Source: Bradyrhizobium sp. SZCCT0231 (GTDB lineage Bacteria; Pseudomonadota; Alphaproteobacteria; Rhizobiales; Xanthobacteraceae). From it: a stretch of DNA of 64,000 nt. Shown here one piece after another: positions 1 to 7,572 of the stretch. The DNA is taken from NCBI RefSeq assembly GCF_018130245.1, contig NZ_JAFCKP010000002.1, positions 62,001 to 126,000 of the forward strand. Direction: 5' to 3'. The notes beneath the pieces were generated by a model that worked only from the letters and a program-made list of their open reading frames with translations, was not told where the DNA came from and did no database searches. A program made the position numbers and the translations under genes. Within the stretch, counting starts at the first letter, position 1. The number at the start of each line of letters is the position of its first letter.

Positions 1-461
1 ACGACTATTTCGACGCGATGTCGGAGCCGATTGCGCGGCACGGCGGCGAGATCCTGAAATTCATCGGCGACGGACTGCTCGCCATCTTCCCGCTGCATGA
101 GCCGAACGCCTGCGCCAATCTGCTGCATGCCGTGGCCGAGGCCCGCAAGGCCATGGCCGCGCTGAACGAACGCAACAGCGGGACCGGCCGCGCGCCGCTG
201 AACTACGGCATCGGCGTGCATGTCGGCGACGTCATGTACGGCAATATCGGATCATCGAGCCGGCTCGACTTCACCGTGATCGGCCCGGCTGTCAACATGG
301 CCTCCCGCCTCGAAGCGCTGACCAAGACGGTCGGCAAGAACGTGCTGCTGTCACGCGATTTCGCCGAACTGGTGGCGAAGCAGTTCGAGCTGGAGCATGT
401 CGGCAGGCACGAGGTGCGCGGCTTCAGCGAGCCGATCGAGCTGTTTGCGTATCAGGGGTGA
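1..461 (+). CDS. Adenylate/guanylate cyclase, C-terminal part (5' truncated by window)
   Basis: The reading frame is open from base 3, so the true start lies left of the window. The visible residues are the second half of a class III nucleotide cyclase catalytic domain, which makes cAMP or cGMP. The motif GDGLLAIFP carries the second metal-binding aspartate. VNMASRLEA supplies the asparagine and arginine that stabilise the transition state, so the domain looks catalytically intact. The upstream sensory part cannot be seen. A terminal cyclase domain of this kind usually follows CHASE2, HAMP or membrane segments. Family assignment is secure; substrate and signal are unknown. Confidence 0.9.
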   Translation, partial: DYFDAMSEPIARHGGEILKFIGDGLLAIFPLHEPNACANLLHAVAEARKAMAALNERNSGTGRAPLNYGIGVHVGDVMYGNIGSSSRLDFTVIGPAVNMASRLEALTKTVGKNVLLSRDFAELVAKQFELEHVGRHEVRGFSEPIELFAYQG

Positions 462-502
462 GGCCGGCTAGCGCATATGATGTGTTGGACGGTCTGAGCA
501 AG

Positions 503-608
503 CGCCTCGCCCTTCGAGACGACCGCTTCCAGCGGTCTCCTCAGGACGAGGCCAATTGGCATCAGGCCCGCTGAAGGTGCTGCCGTATTCTCCGCGCTCG
601 TCCTGAGG
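503..608. repeat. Palindromic intergenic repeat (Bradyrhizobium REP/RPE-like)
   Basis: The stretch between the cyclase and the rhodanese holds nested inverted repeats. GACCGCT TCC AGCGGTC (521-537) is a perfect 7-bp hairpin. CCTCAGGACGAG (539-550) is repeated inverted as CTCGTCCTGAGG (597-608). The pattern of 'CTCGCCCTTCGAGAC ... CTCAGGACGAGG' matches a repeat family I recall as common in bradyrhizobial intergenic DNA. No gene is seen in it. It may act as a transcription end between convergent genes. Confidence 0.6.
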
Positions 609-710
609 GCCCACCATGGGCCGGAGCCGCTCAGGCGCCGCCAATCGGCCGGACGACGGTTCCGCTCCCGCCGCAGGTGGCGCAGGGGGCGCCGGCGCCG
701 CTTGTTCCCG

Positions 711-1079
711 CTATTTCTCGACCGCCCCCGACCAGTCCTTGAAGCCGCCGACATTGTAGACCTTCTCGTACCCCATATCCTTCAGCACCTTCCCGGCCAG
801 CGCCGATCTGCCGCCGGACGCACAATAGAGGATGACGGTCTTGGTCTTGTCGAACGCCTTGTCGTGATAGGGCGACTCCGGATCGGCGCGAAACTCCAGC
901 ATCCCGCGCGAGACATGCACGGCGCCGGCAATCTTGCCGCTGGCGGCGACCTCCGGCGCATCGCGAACGTCGACGACCAGCGTGTTGCCGCTTCCGATCA
1001 TCTCGGCCGCCTGCTCTGACGTGATCTTCGGCACTGCCGCGTTCGCAGCTTCCAGCATTTGCTTGACACTCGTTGCCAT
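711..1079 (-). CDS. Rhodanese-like sulfurtransferase domain protein
   Basis: A 122-residue single-domain rhodanese. It has the conserved VVDVRDAPE segment (residues about 35-43) and a catalytic-loop cysteine at residue 86 in YCASGGRSA, which would carry the persulfide. The start at 1079 is preceded on the minus strand by GGCAGGAGAAAGAACCG, a good ribosome-binding site. An open frame reaching 1205 has no such signal. No signal peptide is seen, so it is probably cytosolic. Single-domain rhodaneses shuttle sulfane sulfur or detoxify cyanide or sulfide; the real donor and acceptor cannot be told from sequence. It is transcribed alone. Confidence 0.88.
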   Translation of the reverse strand: MATSVKQMLEAANAAVPKITSEQAAEMIGSGNTLVVDVRDAPEVAASGKIAGAVHVSRGMLEFRADPESPYHDKAFDKTKTVILYCASGGRSALAGKVLKDMGYEKVYNVGGFKDWSGAVEK

Positions 1080-1402
1080 CGGTTCTTTCTCCTGCCGCCC
1101 CCAAGGGGACGATAGAGGGCAGGATAGCACATCGATTTGGATTGCGCCTCCATCCAGTTGATGGACGCCGCGCTGCGCAAACGGGCGTTCGCCGGCCCCC
1201 GCCATGTGCGGAAGCCGTGCGTCGTGCAGATGCGCAATTGAAGGCGCCTTGTTGAAAGAGATTGCGGCGCGAGACTCGTAAGCTGATTTCGTTGGCGGCC
1301 CGGACCACGAATGCCGCCCGCTTCATCGGGAGGCGAGGCAAGCCCCGGTGCAACAGAAGAGGTGATCGGCGACATCAGGCGCGACAACGAAAGGAGACGT
1401 CA
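1080..1402. other. Intergenic stretch, no gene seen
   Basis: About 320 bases lie between the divergent rhodanese and the small-protein cluster. Open frames here run through without convincing starts or conserved motifs. The stretch should hold the promoters of both divergent units, but no strong -35/-10 pair or palindrome stood out. Confidence 0.5.
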
Positions 1403-1621
1403 ATGCCAACCTGCTCTGGAAATCTTCATGATCGACCCGGACGCTGTGCCGTCTGCGACGGCAGGTTCGGTCTCGTCAGGTATTATGCATGGCGCAAGCC
1501 TCTGTGCTCGAAGACGTGCGTCGAGCGCTTCGCGACGCGCCGCCGGGACGATCGCGACTGGCTGGGACGTCTCCCGATCGCCTTCGAAACAGCTCCAGAG
1601 AACCGCGCGAGGATGCCATGA
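1403..1621 (+). CDS. Small cysteine-rich protein of unknown function (zinc-ribbon-like)
   Basis: A 72-residue protein starting at the ATG at 1403, just downstream of the strong ribosome-binding site AAGGAG (1391-1396). A longer in-frame opening from 1262 lacks such a site. It has five cysteines: C4, a CAVC pair (C15, C18) and a CSKTC pair (C35, C39). This CxxC-CxxxC layout suggests a small zinc-binding fold. The stop overlaps the next start (ATGA), so it is probably translationally coupled to the following small gene. I do not recognise the family; role unknown. Confidence 0.6.
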   Translation: MPTCSGNLHDRPGRCAVCDGRFGLVRYYAWRKPLCSKTCVERFATRRRDDRDWLGRLPIAFETAPENRARMP

Positions 1622-1842
1622 CGCCCCAGATGTCACGACGAGGCAAGCAATATATGGAAACGGCGCAGAGCCTGCTGCGCGCGGCGCGGAGCATGACCGA
1701 CGAGGTGGTTGCGACGCGGCTGAAGCTGCTGGCCGATGATTATCAGCGGCGCGCCGAAAAGGCCTCGAGCGCCGATGCCGCCAAATCGGTGACGCGCTCG
1801 GCCGCAAGAGCGGAATACGACTGGTCGAAGGAGCTCGCGTGA
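1618..1842 (+). CDS. Small hypothetical protein
   Basis: A 74-residue, mostly helical and charged protein with no cysteines. Its start overlaps the stop of the preceding gene (ATGA at 1618-1621), which favours this start over upstream in-frame codons. The C-terminus ends in AEYDWSKELA. No known domain is recognised. It is the middle member of three tiny tandem genes with almost no spacing, so they are likely one transcript. Confidence 0.55.
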   Translation: MTPQMSRRGKQYMETAQSLLRAARSMTDEVVATRLKLLADDYQRRAEKASSADAAKSVTRSAARAEYDWSKELA

Positions 1843-1843
1843 G

Positions 1844-2056
1844 ATGATCAGGATCATCGCCGTGCTCTGCAGCCTCTCGTCGCCGACGAACTGTCGTGAA
1901 CAAATCGTCACGACCTCGGATTTCGCCGACGTGACGATGCAGTCCTGCCTGATGGGCGCGCCGCAGCTCGCCGAATGGATGGCGCAGCATCCGGCCGAAC
2001 GTCTGGCCGCATGGCGCTGCACGATCGGCAAGCAGGGCGGCGGCGGAGGAATTTAG
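1844..2056 (+). CDS. Small hypothetical protein
   Basis: A 70-residue protein starting one base after the previous stop. It has four cysteines, a conserved-looking TTSDFADV segment and a WMAQHP segment, and ends in a run of glycines. The N-terminus (MIRIIAVLCSL) is hydrophobic but too short for a clear signal peptide. Tight spacing puts it in the same operon as the two preceding small genes. Function unknown. Confidence 0.5.
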   Translation: MIRIIAVLCSLSSPTNCREQIVTTSDFADVTMQSCLMGAPQLAEWMAQHPAERLAAWRCTIGKQGGGGGI

Positions 2057-2174
2057 GACGCGAGCTTAGGGCGCGGCGGGCGGCATGGCGGGTTGGCAGC
2101 ACTGTTGCCAACGCCGGGTAGTGCGACTACGCTTTGCGAAAAGCTACGCCCAAACGGTCTTTGGCCGCACGTTC

Positions 2175-2972
2175 ATGCCGAAATTCCTTCGCATCGGGGT
2201 CCATCAGTCGAACGTCTCGGGGTACACGTCGAAGGCGTGGTGCGTCAGGCGCGTTGGCTCGGCGGTCTTCCTGAAGTGGGGCGCCGTGGAGGTGCATGGC
2301 GCCGGCGATGGGCGCAAGGTCTATTGGTCGCGTCTGCCGCAGGAGAAGACCGTTCGTTGCGGCTCCGCGCAGCGCGCGCAGGACTACACCAATGCCGCGA
2401 TCGCGCGGCGCCGCAATCATCGCTACGAGCCGCTGACCGGACCCATCGCGAACCGGCGCCCGTCGGCCGCACGCAGCACCGAGCTCAAGCAGGCGCTCGC
2501 CACCATCCTGATCGTCGACATCGTCGGCTCCACCGCGAAGGCCGCCAAGCTCGGCGATGCGCGCTGGACCAAGGTGATGGGCCACTACTACGCCGCCGTC
2601 CGCAAGGAGCTGAAGAGCGCGCGCGGCAAGGAAGTCGTCACCACCGGCGACGGCGTGCTGGCGACATTCAGGAAGCCCGCCGCCGGCATCGCTTGCGCGA
2701 CCGCGATTCAGAAAGCCGTGCGCACGCTCGGCCTCGAGATCCGGGTCGGCCTGCACGCCGGCGAATACACCATCAGCGGCGGCGAAATGGTCGGCCTCGC
2801 CTTCCACATCGGCACCCGCGTCGCGGCGAAGGCGCGCGCCGGCGAGGTGCTGGTGTCGAGCGCGGTGAAGGAGCTGATGACGGCGCAGTCCGCGGTGAGC
2901 CTGCGGGATCACGGCGTGCACCGGCTCAAGGGTGTGCCGGAGCGGTGGAGGCTGTGGCGGGTGGAGGGGTGA
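2175..2972 (+). CDS. Class III cyclase domain protein with WGR-like N-terminus
   Basis: A 265-residue protein from the ATG at 2175. Residues about 1-95 contain a tryptophan/glycine-rich segment (KWGAVEVHGAG) followed by a conserved basic helix, loosely resembling a WGR nucleic-acid-binding domain; this part is a guess. Residues about 105-265 are a class III cyclase of the compact type often fused to other domains. It has VDIVGSTAKA and TTGDGVLATF for the two metal aspartates, and GLAFHIGTRVAAKA, where histidine replaces the usual asparagine, as is common in this subfamily. It is soluble, with no membrane segment. It is probably a cAMP-forming enzyme. Confidence 0.75.
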   Translation: MPKFLRIGVHQSNVSGYTSKAWCVRRVGSAVFLKWGAVEVHGAGDGRKVYWSRLPQEKTVRCGSAQRAQDYTNAAIARRRNHRYEPLTGPIANRRPSAARSTELKQALATILIVDIVGSTAKAAKLGDARWTKVMGHYYAAVRKELKSARGKEVVTTGDGVLATFRKPAAGIACATAIQKAVRTLGLEIRVGLHAGEYTISGGEMVGLAFHIGTRVAAKARAGEVLVSSAVKELMTAQSAVSLRDHGVHRLKGVPERWRLWRVEG

Positions 2973-3026
2973 GGGAGCCTAGACAGCCCTCGCGAGGGCT
3001 GCGCCCGGGGAGAGGGCTCCGGCCAT

Positions 3027-3647
3027 TCAAGTTTCCGATTTCATGTTGGCGAAACAGTCCCGCAAATAAGCGGCAAACGGGCGCCTTCCCTCGTCCTGGC
3101 TCCAATTGTCAATGGCAAGGCGAAAGGCTCCGATGGACATCATCGCAACAATGCGCAGTGCCGGTCGCCGCTTGGGCTGCGGCCACATCGCGCAGAGCGC
3201 GTCGAACACCGCCTGCTCCTTCTGCGCGTATTTGGTGGCCTCTCGGGCGCGAAGCGTCTCATTGGCGCGGATGAACCGGTCGATCTCCATCATTTGTTTG
3301 CGGGCCTGAACGGTTTCGTAGGACGCTGTGAGCTTTACCAGCGCGTTCTTGACCGCTTCGAGCGGTGTCTGCTTGGTTGATTGCTCCAGAATGGCCCGCC
3401 GTATGGCTTCGGCAAGGCCGCCTTGCCAGGCCAGGATGATGTCTTCCTTCGACTTGAAATAGTAGAAGAAGGTCCGACGCGAGATTCCTGCTTCCTCGGC
3501 GATAGCGTCAAGTGTCGTCGCCTCATAGCCATTTCGAAGGAAGAGCCTCAGCCCGGTGTCCGCGATGCGTCGCAACGTCTCGCGGCGCTTTTGCTCCCTC
3601 AGTCCTTCCCTCTTCGGAGATGTGTCCTCTCCGGCTTGTTTCGACAT
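3027..3647 (-). CDS. TetR-family transcriptional regulator
   Basis: A 206-residue TetR repressor. The N-terminal helix-turn-helix spans residues about 25-70, with AEEAGISRRTFFYYFKSKEDII as the recognition region; the rest is a ligand-binding helical domain. The promoter side carries a half-palindrome (3664-3687). Its sequence recurs as a perfect palindrome at 4575-4595 in front of the short-chain dehydrogenase, so this protein probably controls itself and that operon. The ligand is unknown; TetR/SDR pairs often respond to lipophilic or aromatic compounds. Confidence 0.9.
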   Translation of the reverse strand: MSKQAGEDTSPKREGLREQKRRETLRRIADTGLRLFLRNGYEATTLDAIAEEAGISRRTFFYYFKSKEDIILAWQGGLAEAIRRAILEQSTKQTPLEAVKNALVKLTASYETVQARKQMMEIDRFIRANETLRAREATKYAQKEQAVFDALCAMWPQPKRRPALRIVAMMSIGAFRLAIDNWSQDEGRRPFAAYLRDCFANMKSET

Positions 3648-3663
3648 GAAATGGCCTCATTAA

Positions 3664-3687
3664 AAATTACACTTAGTGCGATAATTT
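3664..3687. promoter_or_regulatory. Putative TetR operator (autoregulation)
   Basis: AAATTACACT T AGTG lies 17 bases upstream of the tetR start on the minus strand, followed by a degenerate right arm (CGATAATTT). The first fifteen bases match the perfect palindrome at 4575-4595 except for the central base. Position and shared sequence suggest a TetR binding site. Confidence 0.65.
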
Positions 3688-4151
3688 TTCGCATCAAGTG
3701 CGAAGTTACTGCACGTGCGGTCGAGCAGCAAGGTTCGGCCGGCTCGAGGCGTCCAGACCAAACGAAGTGGATCAAGATGACTGCGGACATGGACGGTCCG
3801 GCGAACGACCGGGATGCCAATGCCTCGCGCTGCGATTGCTCTGGGGCCGAGCCTGTTTCGCTGCAACCGGAGTTCGGGAAGGGCCAGCGCATGCGCAGCT
3901 CCGGCAATATCGAGCTTCTTCGCCGTAGCCGCGCCGGTGACGTCGCCACCGGCCATCGCCGAAATGCGGTGCACCGGCCTCGCCGTGCAATCGGCAGGCC
4001 ACACGGCCTGCAAACTGCCGTCCGGGCAGCACGCGACGTGCGAGCCGGTCATCCCGCCGAGCCTCGCGCCGATGGCGTGGTGCAGGTCTCGCGTGGGGAA
4101 CGTGACGAGCGTCGAATCGTCACCCGGAGCCTTGCCGGCGCGGTCAAGGCA
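3688..4151. other. Stretch without a confident gene
   Basis: About 460 bases separate the tetR promoter from the membrane ORF at 4152. Several frames stay open on both strands with high third-position GC, but none shows a ribosome-binding site, a recognisable fold or a clear start. It may be the degraded 5' part of a gene whose end is the 4152-4574 ORF, or simply leader DNA. Confidence 0.4.
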
Positions 4152-4574
4152 ATGCGGTCGCCGTACCTCGGCAACATCGGCATCCTCATCCTGCTGTGCG
4201 CCATCTCGTTCCATCCCTGCTTCGATCTGGCGAAGGTCGTTTCAAACAGTTTCCTGTGCCTCGGTGCGAAGGCGGCGTTCGCCGCGACCGTCAATCTCGT
4301 GGTGGACGAGTGGACGCCGACGATCCAGGCCTTTCTGGCCGGCCGCCTTCTGCGCTGGATCGGTCTTAGCCTGCTGCTCGCGCTGCTTCCCGTGCTGACC
4401 GTCATCCGCGCCGGGGTGCCGGCGCAGGTGCGGTCATTGGCCGCCCGCATGCTCGTTCGGCTGCGCGGTGCCCTGAGAGCTTCGCTGCGGCCGCTGAAGC
4501 GCGCGGCGCCGCAAGGCCGCAGTGCAGGCGCCGTTCACGAGAAGGTCAACACTCTCAGGCGGTACGAAGCTTGA
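4152..4574 (+). CDS. Hypothetical membrane protein (uncertain)
   Basis: 140 residues from the ATG at 4152. It has a hydrophobic segment near residues 6-20, a second around 65-85 (RWIGLSLLLALLPVLTVI) and a basic tail. Codon third positions are strongly G/C, as in real genes of this genome. The ribosome-binding site is weak, and the same frame is open far upstream, where it overlaps tetR antisense. It sits between the two TetR operators, directly before the palindrome at 4575. It could be the intact end of a broken gene. Confidence 0.4.
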   Translation: MRSPYLGNIGILILLCAISFHPCFDLAKVVSNSFLCLGAKAAFAATVNLVVDEWTPTIQAFLAGRLLRWIGLSLLLALLPVLTVIRAGVPAQVRSLAARMLVRLRGALRASLRPLKRAAPQGRSAGAVHEKVNTLRRYEA

Positions 4575-4595
4575 AAATTACACTAAGTGTAATTT
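4575..4595. promoter_or_regulatory. Perfect palindrome, putative TetR operator for the SDR operon
   Basis: AAATTACACT and AGTGTAATTT form perfect 10-bp arms around a single central A, 41 bases upstream of the dehydrogenase start. The left arm and AGTG are repeated at 3664-3678 before tetR. It is the strongest palindrome in this part of the window and AT-rich against a GC-rich background, as expected of an operator/promoter. Confidence 0.75.
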
Positions 4596-4635
4596 AATGC
4601 ACCGGACGTGATGTTGTGCCGTGGGAGGTGGCCCG

Positions 4636-5592
4636 ATGCCCGGCTGGAATGCGAGCGATATTCCGTCACAGCGGGGGCGCTCCGCCGTCGTGACGGGTAC
4701 GGGTGGCCTCGGTTACGAAGATGCGCTCGCGCTCGCGTGTGCCGGAGGCGAAGTGATCATTGCGGGCCGCAATGCCTCCAAGGGAATCGACGCCGTCGCG
4801 CGCATCCGATCCCGTCAGCCGAAGGTGAACGTCCGGTTCGAACAGCTCGATCTTGCGGATATTCGTTCGGTTCGGGCCTTCGGCTCCCGTTTGCGCGCCG
4901 AACGGGACAGTCTCGACCTGCTCGTCAACAATGCCGCGGTCATGACGCCCCCCATCCGGCAGATGACGGCCGACGGGTTCGAGCTGCAGTTCGGCACGAA
5001 CCACCTCGGCCATTTCGCGCTGACGGCCGAGCTTCTCCCGCTGCTGCGAAAAGGCGTTGAGGCCCGTGTCGTCACCGTTTCCAGCGTGGCCGCGCGCGGC
5101 GGAGCGATCGAGTTCGACAATCTTCAGGCTGAGCGTCGCTACGAGCCGATGCCGATCTACAGCCAGTCCAAGCTTGCGAACCTGATGTTTGCGTTTGAGC
5201 TGCAGCGGCGGAGCCGGACATTCGGCTGGGGCATCACCAGCGTTGCGGCCCATCCCGGCGTGTCGCGAACCGACCTGATTCCGAATGGCGGCGGCAGGAT
5301 GAGCCTCGCCGGCCTGGCGCGGAGCGCCCTGTGGTTCCTGTTTCAGCCGGCGGCGCAAGGTGCGCTGCCGACGCTGTTCGCGGCGACATCGCCGGACATT
5401 GTCCCCGGCGGCTACTACGGGCCGGACAAGTTCGGCGAAACGCGCGGTTCGCCGTCCGTGGCGCACGTGCCGCCACAGGCCGATGACGACGCCGTTGCGT
5501 CTCGTCTGTGGGACGTCTCGGCAAGACTGACCGGCGCGAGCTTCGCGACGGAGTCGTACCGCACCCACGCGAGGACAGATCCGTGCACGTGA
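4636..5592 (+). CDS. Short-chain dehydrogenase/reductase (retinol-dehydrogenase-like)
   Basis: A 318-residue NAD(P)-dependent oxidoreductase of the classical/extended SDR type. The Rossmann turn reads VTGTGGLGYE, one residue shorter than the usual TGxxxGxG. LLVNNAAV is the structural NNAG-like motif, VSSVAA supplies the catalytic serine, and YSQSKLAN supplies the tyrosine and lysine. The start at 4636 follows GGGAGGTGG and gives better spacing than the upstream GTG at 4621. It overlaps the next gene by TGATG. The TetR palindrome at 4575 probably controls it. Substrate unknown, likely a lipophilic alcohol or ketone. Confidence 0.85.
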   Translation: MPGWNASDIPSQRGRSAVVTGTGGLGYEDALALACAGGEVIIAGRNASKGIDAVARIRSRQPKVNVRFEQLDLADIRSVRAFGSRLRAERDSLDLLVNNAAVMTPPIRQMTADGFELQFGTNHLGHFALTAELLPLLRKGVEARVVTVSSVAARGGAIEFDNLQAERRYEPMPIYSQSKLANLMFAFELQRRSRTFGWGITSVAAHPGVSRTDLIPNGGGRMSLAGLARSALWFLFQPAAQGALPTLFAATSPDIVPGGYYGPDKFGETRGSPSVAHVPPQADDDAVASRLWDVSARLTGASFATESYRTHARTDPCT

Positions 5593-6431
5593 TGCGGCCT
5601 CGCGCAGGTATGATGCGCCTTGCGCTATCCGGGCTCGGTGCCTGCTGGGTCGTGCTCGCCATCCCGGGCCCGGCGGCCGCGGATGGCGATATTCGCGCCT
5701 CATACGCCGTCACGCTCGTCGGCCTGCCGTTGGCGAACGCGACGCTCGATCTGGCGGTTCGCGGCAACGTCTACACGGCCCGCGTCACCTATCAGAGTGC
5801 CGGCGCAACCAGGCTCTTGAGCGATGCGGCCGGCGTGGCGGCATCCAGCGGCGCATACAGGGACGGCCGCCTGATCCCCGCAGGCTTCGATCTTGATTAT
5901 CGGAACGGCCGGCGCAGGCAAAAAGTCACCCTCGGCATGACCGAGGGCGTCGTCAAGACAATGACGATTGATCCTCCGCTCGAGCTGACATCGGATCAGC
6001 CCGCGATCGAAGCAAAACACCTCAATGCAGTTGCCGATCCCCTGAGCGCACTTCTCATCCCGGCCGGGAGGGGTGAGGACAAGGCGCAGATCGATGCTTG
6101 CGATCGGACCTTGTCGATCCTCGACGGCTTGCGCCGCTACGATGTCCGTCTCGAGCTGCAAGCCACCGGCTCCACCGACCGCAAAGGCTTCTCGGGGCCG
6201 ACGACGACCTGCCGCGTCGTGCTGAAGCCATTGGCCGGGAGGATCGGCGGAGGCGCAAATGCGAGGGCGGCAGGTGCGGATCCGAGTCAGATCGAGGTCA
6301 CCTACGGCCGAGCCGTTACACTCGACCTGCACGTTCCGATCTCGCTTCGCGCTCAAACGCGGTATGGCGCCGTCAGCGTTGCCCTGAGGGAATTTGCCGA
6401 CGGCGGTCCGAAACCCGGCGCACCTCGATGA
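5592..6431 (+). CDS. DUF3108-type exported protein
   Basis: 279 residues. The N-terminus (about residues 7-29, ending GPAAADGD) is a signal peptide with a plausible cleavage after AAA, so the protein is periplasmic. The body resembles the DUF3108 family: ASYAVTLVGLPLANATLDL near the start, YRNGRRRQKVTLGM in the middle, and a single CDRTLSILDG segment. The start overlaps the stop of the dehydrogenase (TGATG), indicating coupled translation; ATG at 5610 is an alternative start. The biochemical role of the family is not established. Confidence 0.7.
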   Translation: MRPRAGMMRLALSGLGACWVVLAIPGPAAADGDIRASYAVTLVGLPLANATLDLAVRGNVYTARVTYQSAGATRLLSDAAGVAASSGAYRDGRLIPAGFDLDYRNGRRRQKVTLGMTEGVVKTMTIDPPLELTSDQPAIEAKHLNAVADPLSALLIPAGRGEDKAQIDACDRTLSILDGLRRYDVRLELQATGSTDRKGFSGPTTTCRVVLKPLAGRIGGGANARAAGADPSQIEVTYGRAVTLDLHVPISLRAQTRYGAVSVALREFADGGPKPGAPR

Positions 6432-6477
6432 AGCTGAGCAAATGGTCGCCTGGCAGGACGAAGCAGGGGACTGCAAC

Positions 6478-6972
6478 ATGACACGTCGAAATCTGATGCT
6501 GGTCGCTTTGGGAATTTGCCTGATGAGCGCTCCTGTCAACGCAACGCCGCCCAACAAGGTGCTCGGCGCCTGGAGTATGGTCTCCGCCCAGATCGATCCC
6601 GAAGGCAAGAACCTGCCGGCGTATGGCGTGCGGCCGAGCGGGCTTTTGACCTTCACGCCGGACATGCACTACATCGCGGTGATGACGGATTCGGACATCC
6701 CGCGCTTTGCCTCCAACGTGCGGGGTGGGGGCACCGACGCGGAAAACCGCGCGGCCATGGCAGGCAGCATCGGCTTTTTCGGCACCCACACGGTCGATGA
6801 GAACGGCGAGTTCAGCGGCAACAACGTTGAAGGCTCCACGTTCCCGAACTGGGTCGGCAGCGTTCGGACGCGGAAGGAATTGCGTATGGTGGTCGACGGC
6901 GACCTCATGACCGAGAGTTTTCAACGGCCTGACGGCACGAAGATCGTCATCAGGTGGCAGCGGGTCCGCTAA
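6478..6972 (+). CDS. Exported lipocalin-like domain protein
   Basis: 164 residues from the ATG at 6478, after the ribosome-binding site GCAGGGGA. The N-terminal signal peptide MTRRNLMLVALGICLMSAPVNA is followed by a lipocalin-like barrel: KVLGAWSMVSAQ is the family's first-strand motif, with PSGLLTFTPDMHYIAVM further on. It lies 46 bases after the DUF3108 gene and is probably the third member of the TetR-controlled operon. Such proteins may bind small hydrophobic ligands, which would suit the upstream dehydrogenase, but this is inference. Confidence 0.75.
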   Translation: MTRRNLMLVALGICLMSAPVNATPPNKVLGAWSMVSAQIDPEGKNLPAYGVRPSGLLTFTPDMHYIAVMTDSDIPRFASNVRGGGTDAENRAAMAGSIGFFGTHTVDENGEFSGNNVEGSTFPNWVGSVRTRKELRMVVDGDLMTESFQRPDGTKIVIRWQRVR

Positions 6973-7121
6973 AGCATGATGGTGTGCCGGAGCGGGCCGA
7001 CCACCTTCTTTTGCCGGTTCGATTCAAAATCTTACGTACGGCCTTGCCCATACTCTCGCCTCCGCATTCCGTGTGGACCAGCGTTTGAAATACCGTAATG
7101 CGGTCTTCCGTTTCCGCGACG

Positions 7122-7311
7122 GACGAACGGGTGCTAATCGCTACGGGACGCTACATCGGCGAAGGTTTCGATGATGCCCGGCTCGACACGCTCCTTCTTG
7201 CTTTGCCGATCTCATGGAAAGGGACGCTCGCACAATATGTCGGACGTTTGCATCGGTTGTATCCGGCCAAGCGCGAGGTCGTCGTCTATGACTACGTCGA
7301 ATCCATTGGCG
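7122..7311 (+). pseudogene. Fragment of superfamily 2 DEAD/DEAH-type helicase
   Basis: About 63 residues (DERVLIATGRYIGEGFDD... ending VVVYDYVESIG) match the C-terminal helicase motifs of restriction-type superfamily 2 ATPases. ATGRYIGEGFD corresponds to motif V, and QYVGRLHR to motif VI with its arginine finger. Nothing of the N-terminal ATPase half precedes it. The frame then runs directly into the displaced tRNA 3' end at 7312, so the gene was cut at this junction. It is a remnant of a helicase or restriction gene, not a working protein. Confidence 0.7.
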
Positions 7312-7356
7312 GGCCCGGCAGGACTCGAACCTGCAACCTGACCGTTATGAGCGGCG
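7312..7356 (-). repeat. Displaced 3' end of tRNA(CAT) gene: integration (att) scar
   Basis: These 45 bases repeat the 3' half of the intact tRNA at 17685-17760 in the same orientation: acceptor strand, T-arm (CAGGACTCGAACCTG on the plus strand), variable loop and anticodon stem including CAT. There is one mismatch in the variable region. The 5' half is missing, so it is not a tRNA gene. Integration into a tRNA 3' end leaves exactly such a copy at the far boundary of the inserted DNA. Confidence 0.85.
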
Positions 7357-7510
7357 TGATGAAGCTCAGCTTCGTTGATTTTGCTGTGTTTTCGTTTGAA
7401 TTCGATCGCGTTCGCCACGTTCTGTTGATGTCGTTTCTGGTGCGAAACTGGTGCGGGACAGGGCGCATTGCTGGCGCGCGTGCCGTCGCATTCTAGCATT
7501 TGCAGCAAGA

Positions 7511-7526
7511 CGTAGGTGATGCTACA
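7511..7526. promoter_or_regulatory. Putative MntR-box-like operator before exbB
   Basis: CGTAGGTGATGCTACA has inverted GTAG/CTAC arms and agrees at 12 of 16 positions with the palindrome TGTAGCTCAAGCTACA before the receptor gene (12904). It lies 47 bases upstream of exbB. It is the weakest of the three copies, but its position in a third promoter of the same cassette supports common control. Confidence 0.55.
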
Positions 7527-7572
7527 GATTACAGTTAAGGCACTTACATGAACTGCTGAAAGGCTGAATTCA

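Noticed and set aside
3381-4574. A single 397-codon plus-strand gene spanning tetR and the 4152 ORF
   Set aside because: Its first part is antisense to a clear TetR gene and crosses both the TetR promoter and operator. Only the last 140 codons look plausible.
7312-7356. A functional tRNA gene at the left scar
   Set aside because: Only the 3' half is present; the D-arm and 5' acceptor strand are missing, so no cloverleaf can form. The same holds for 14066-14097.
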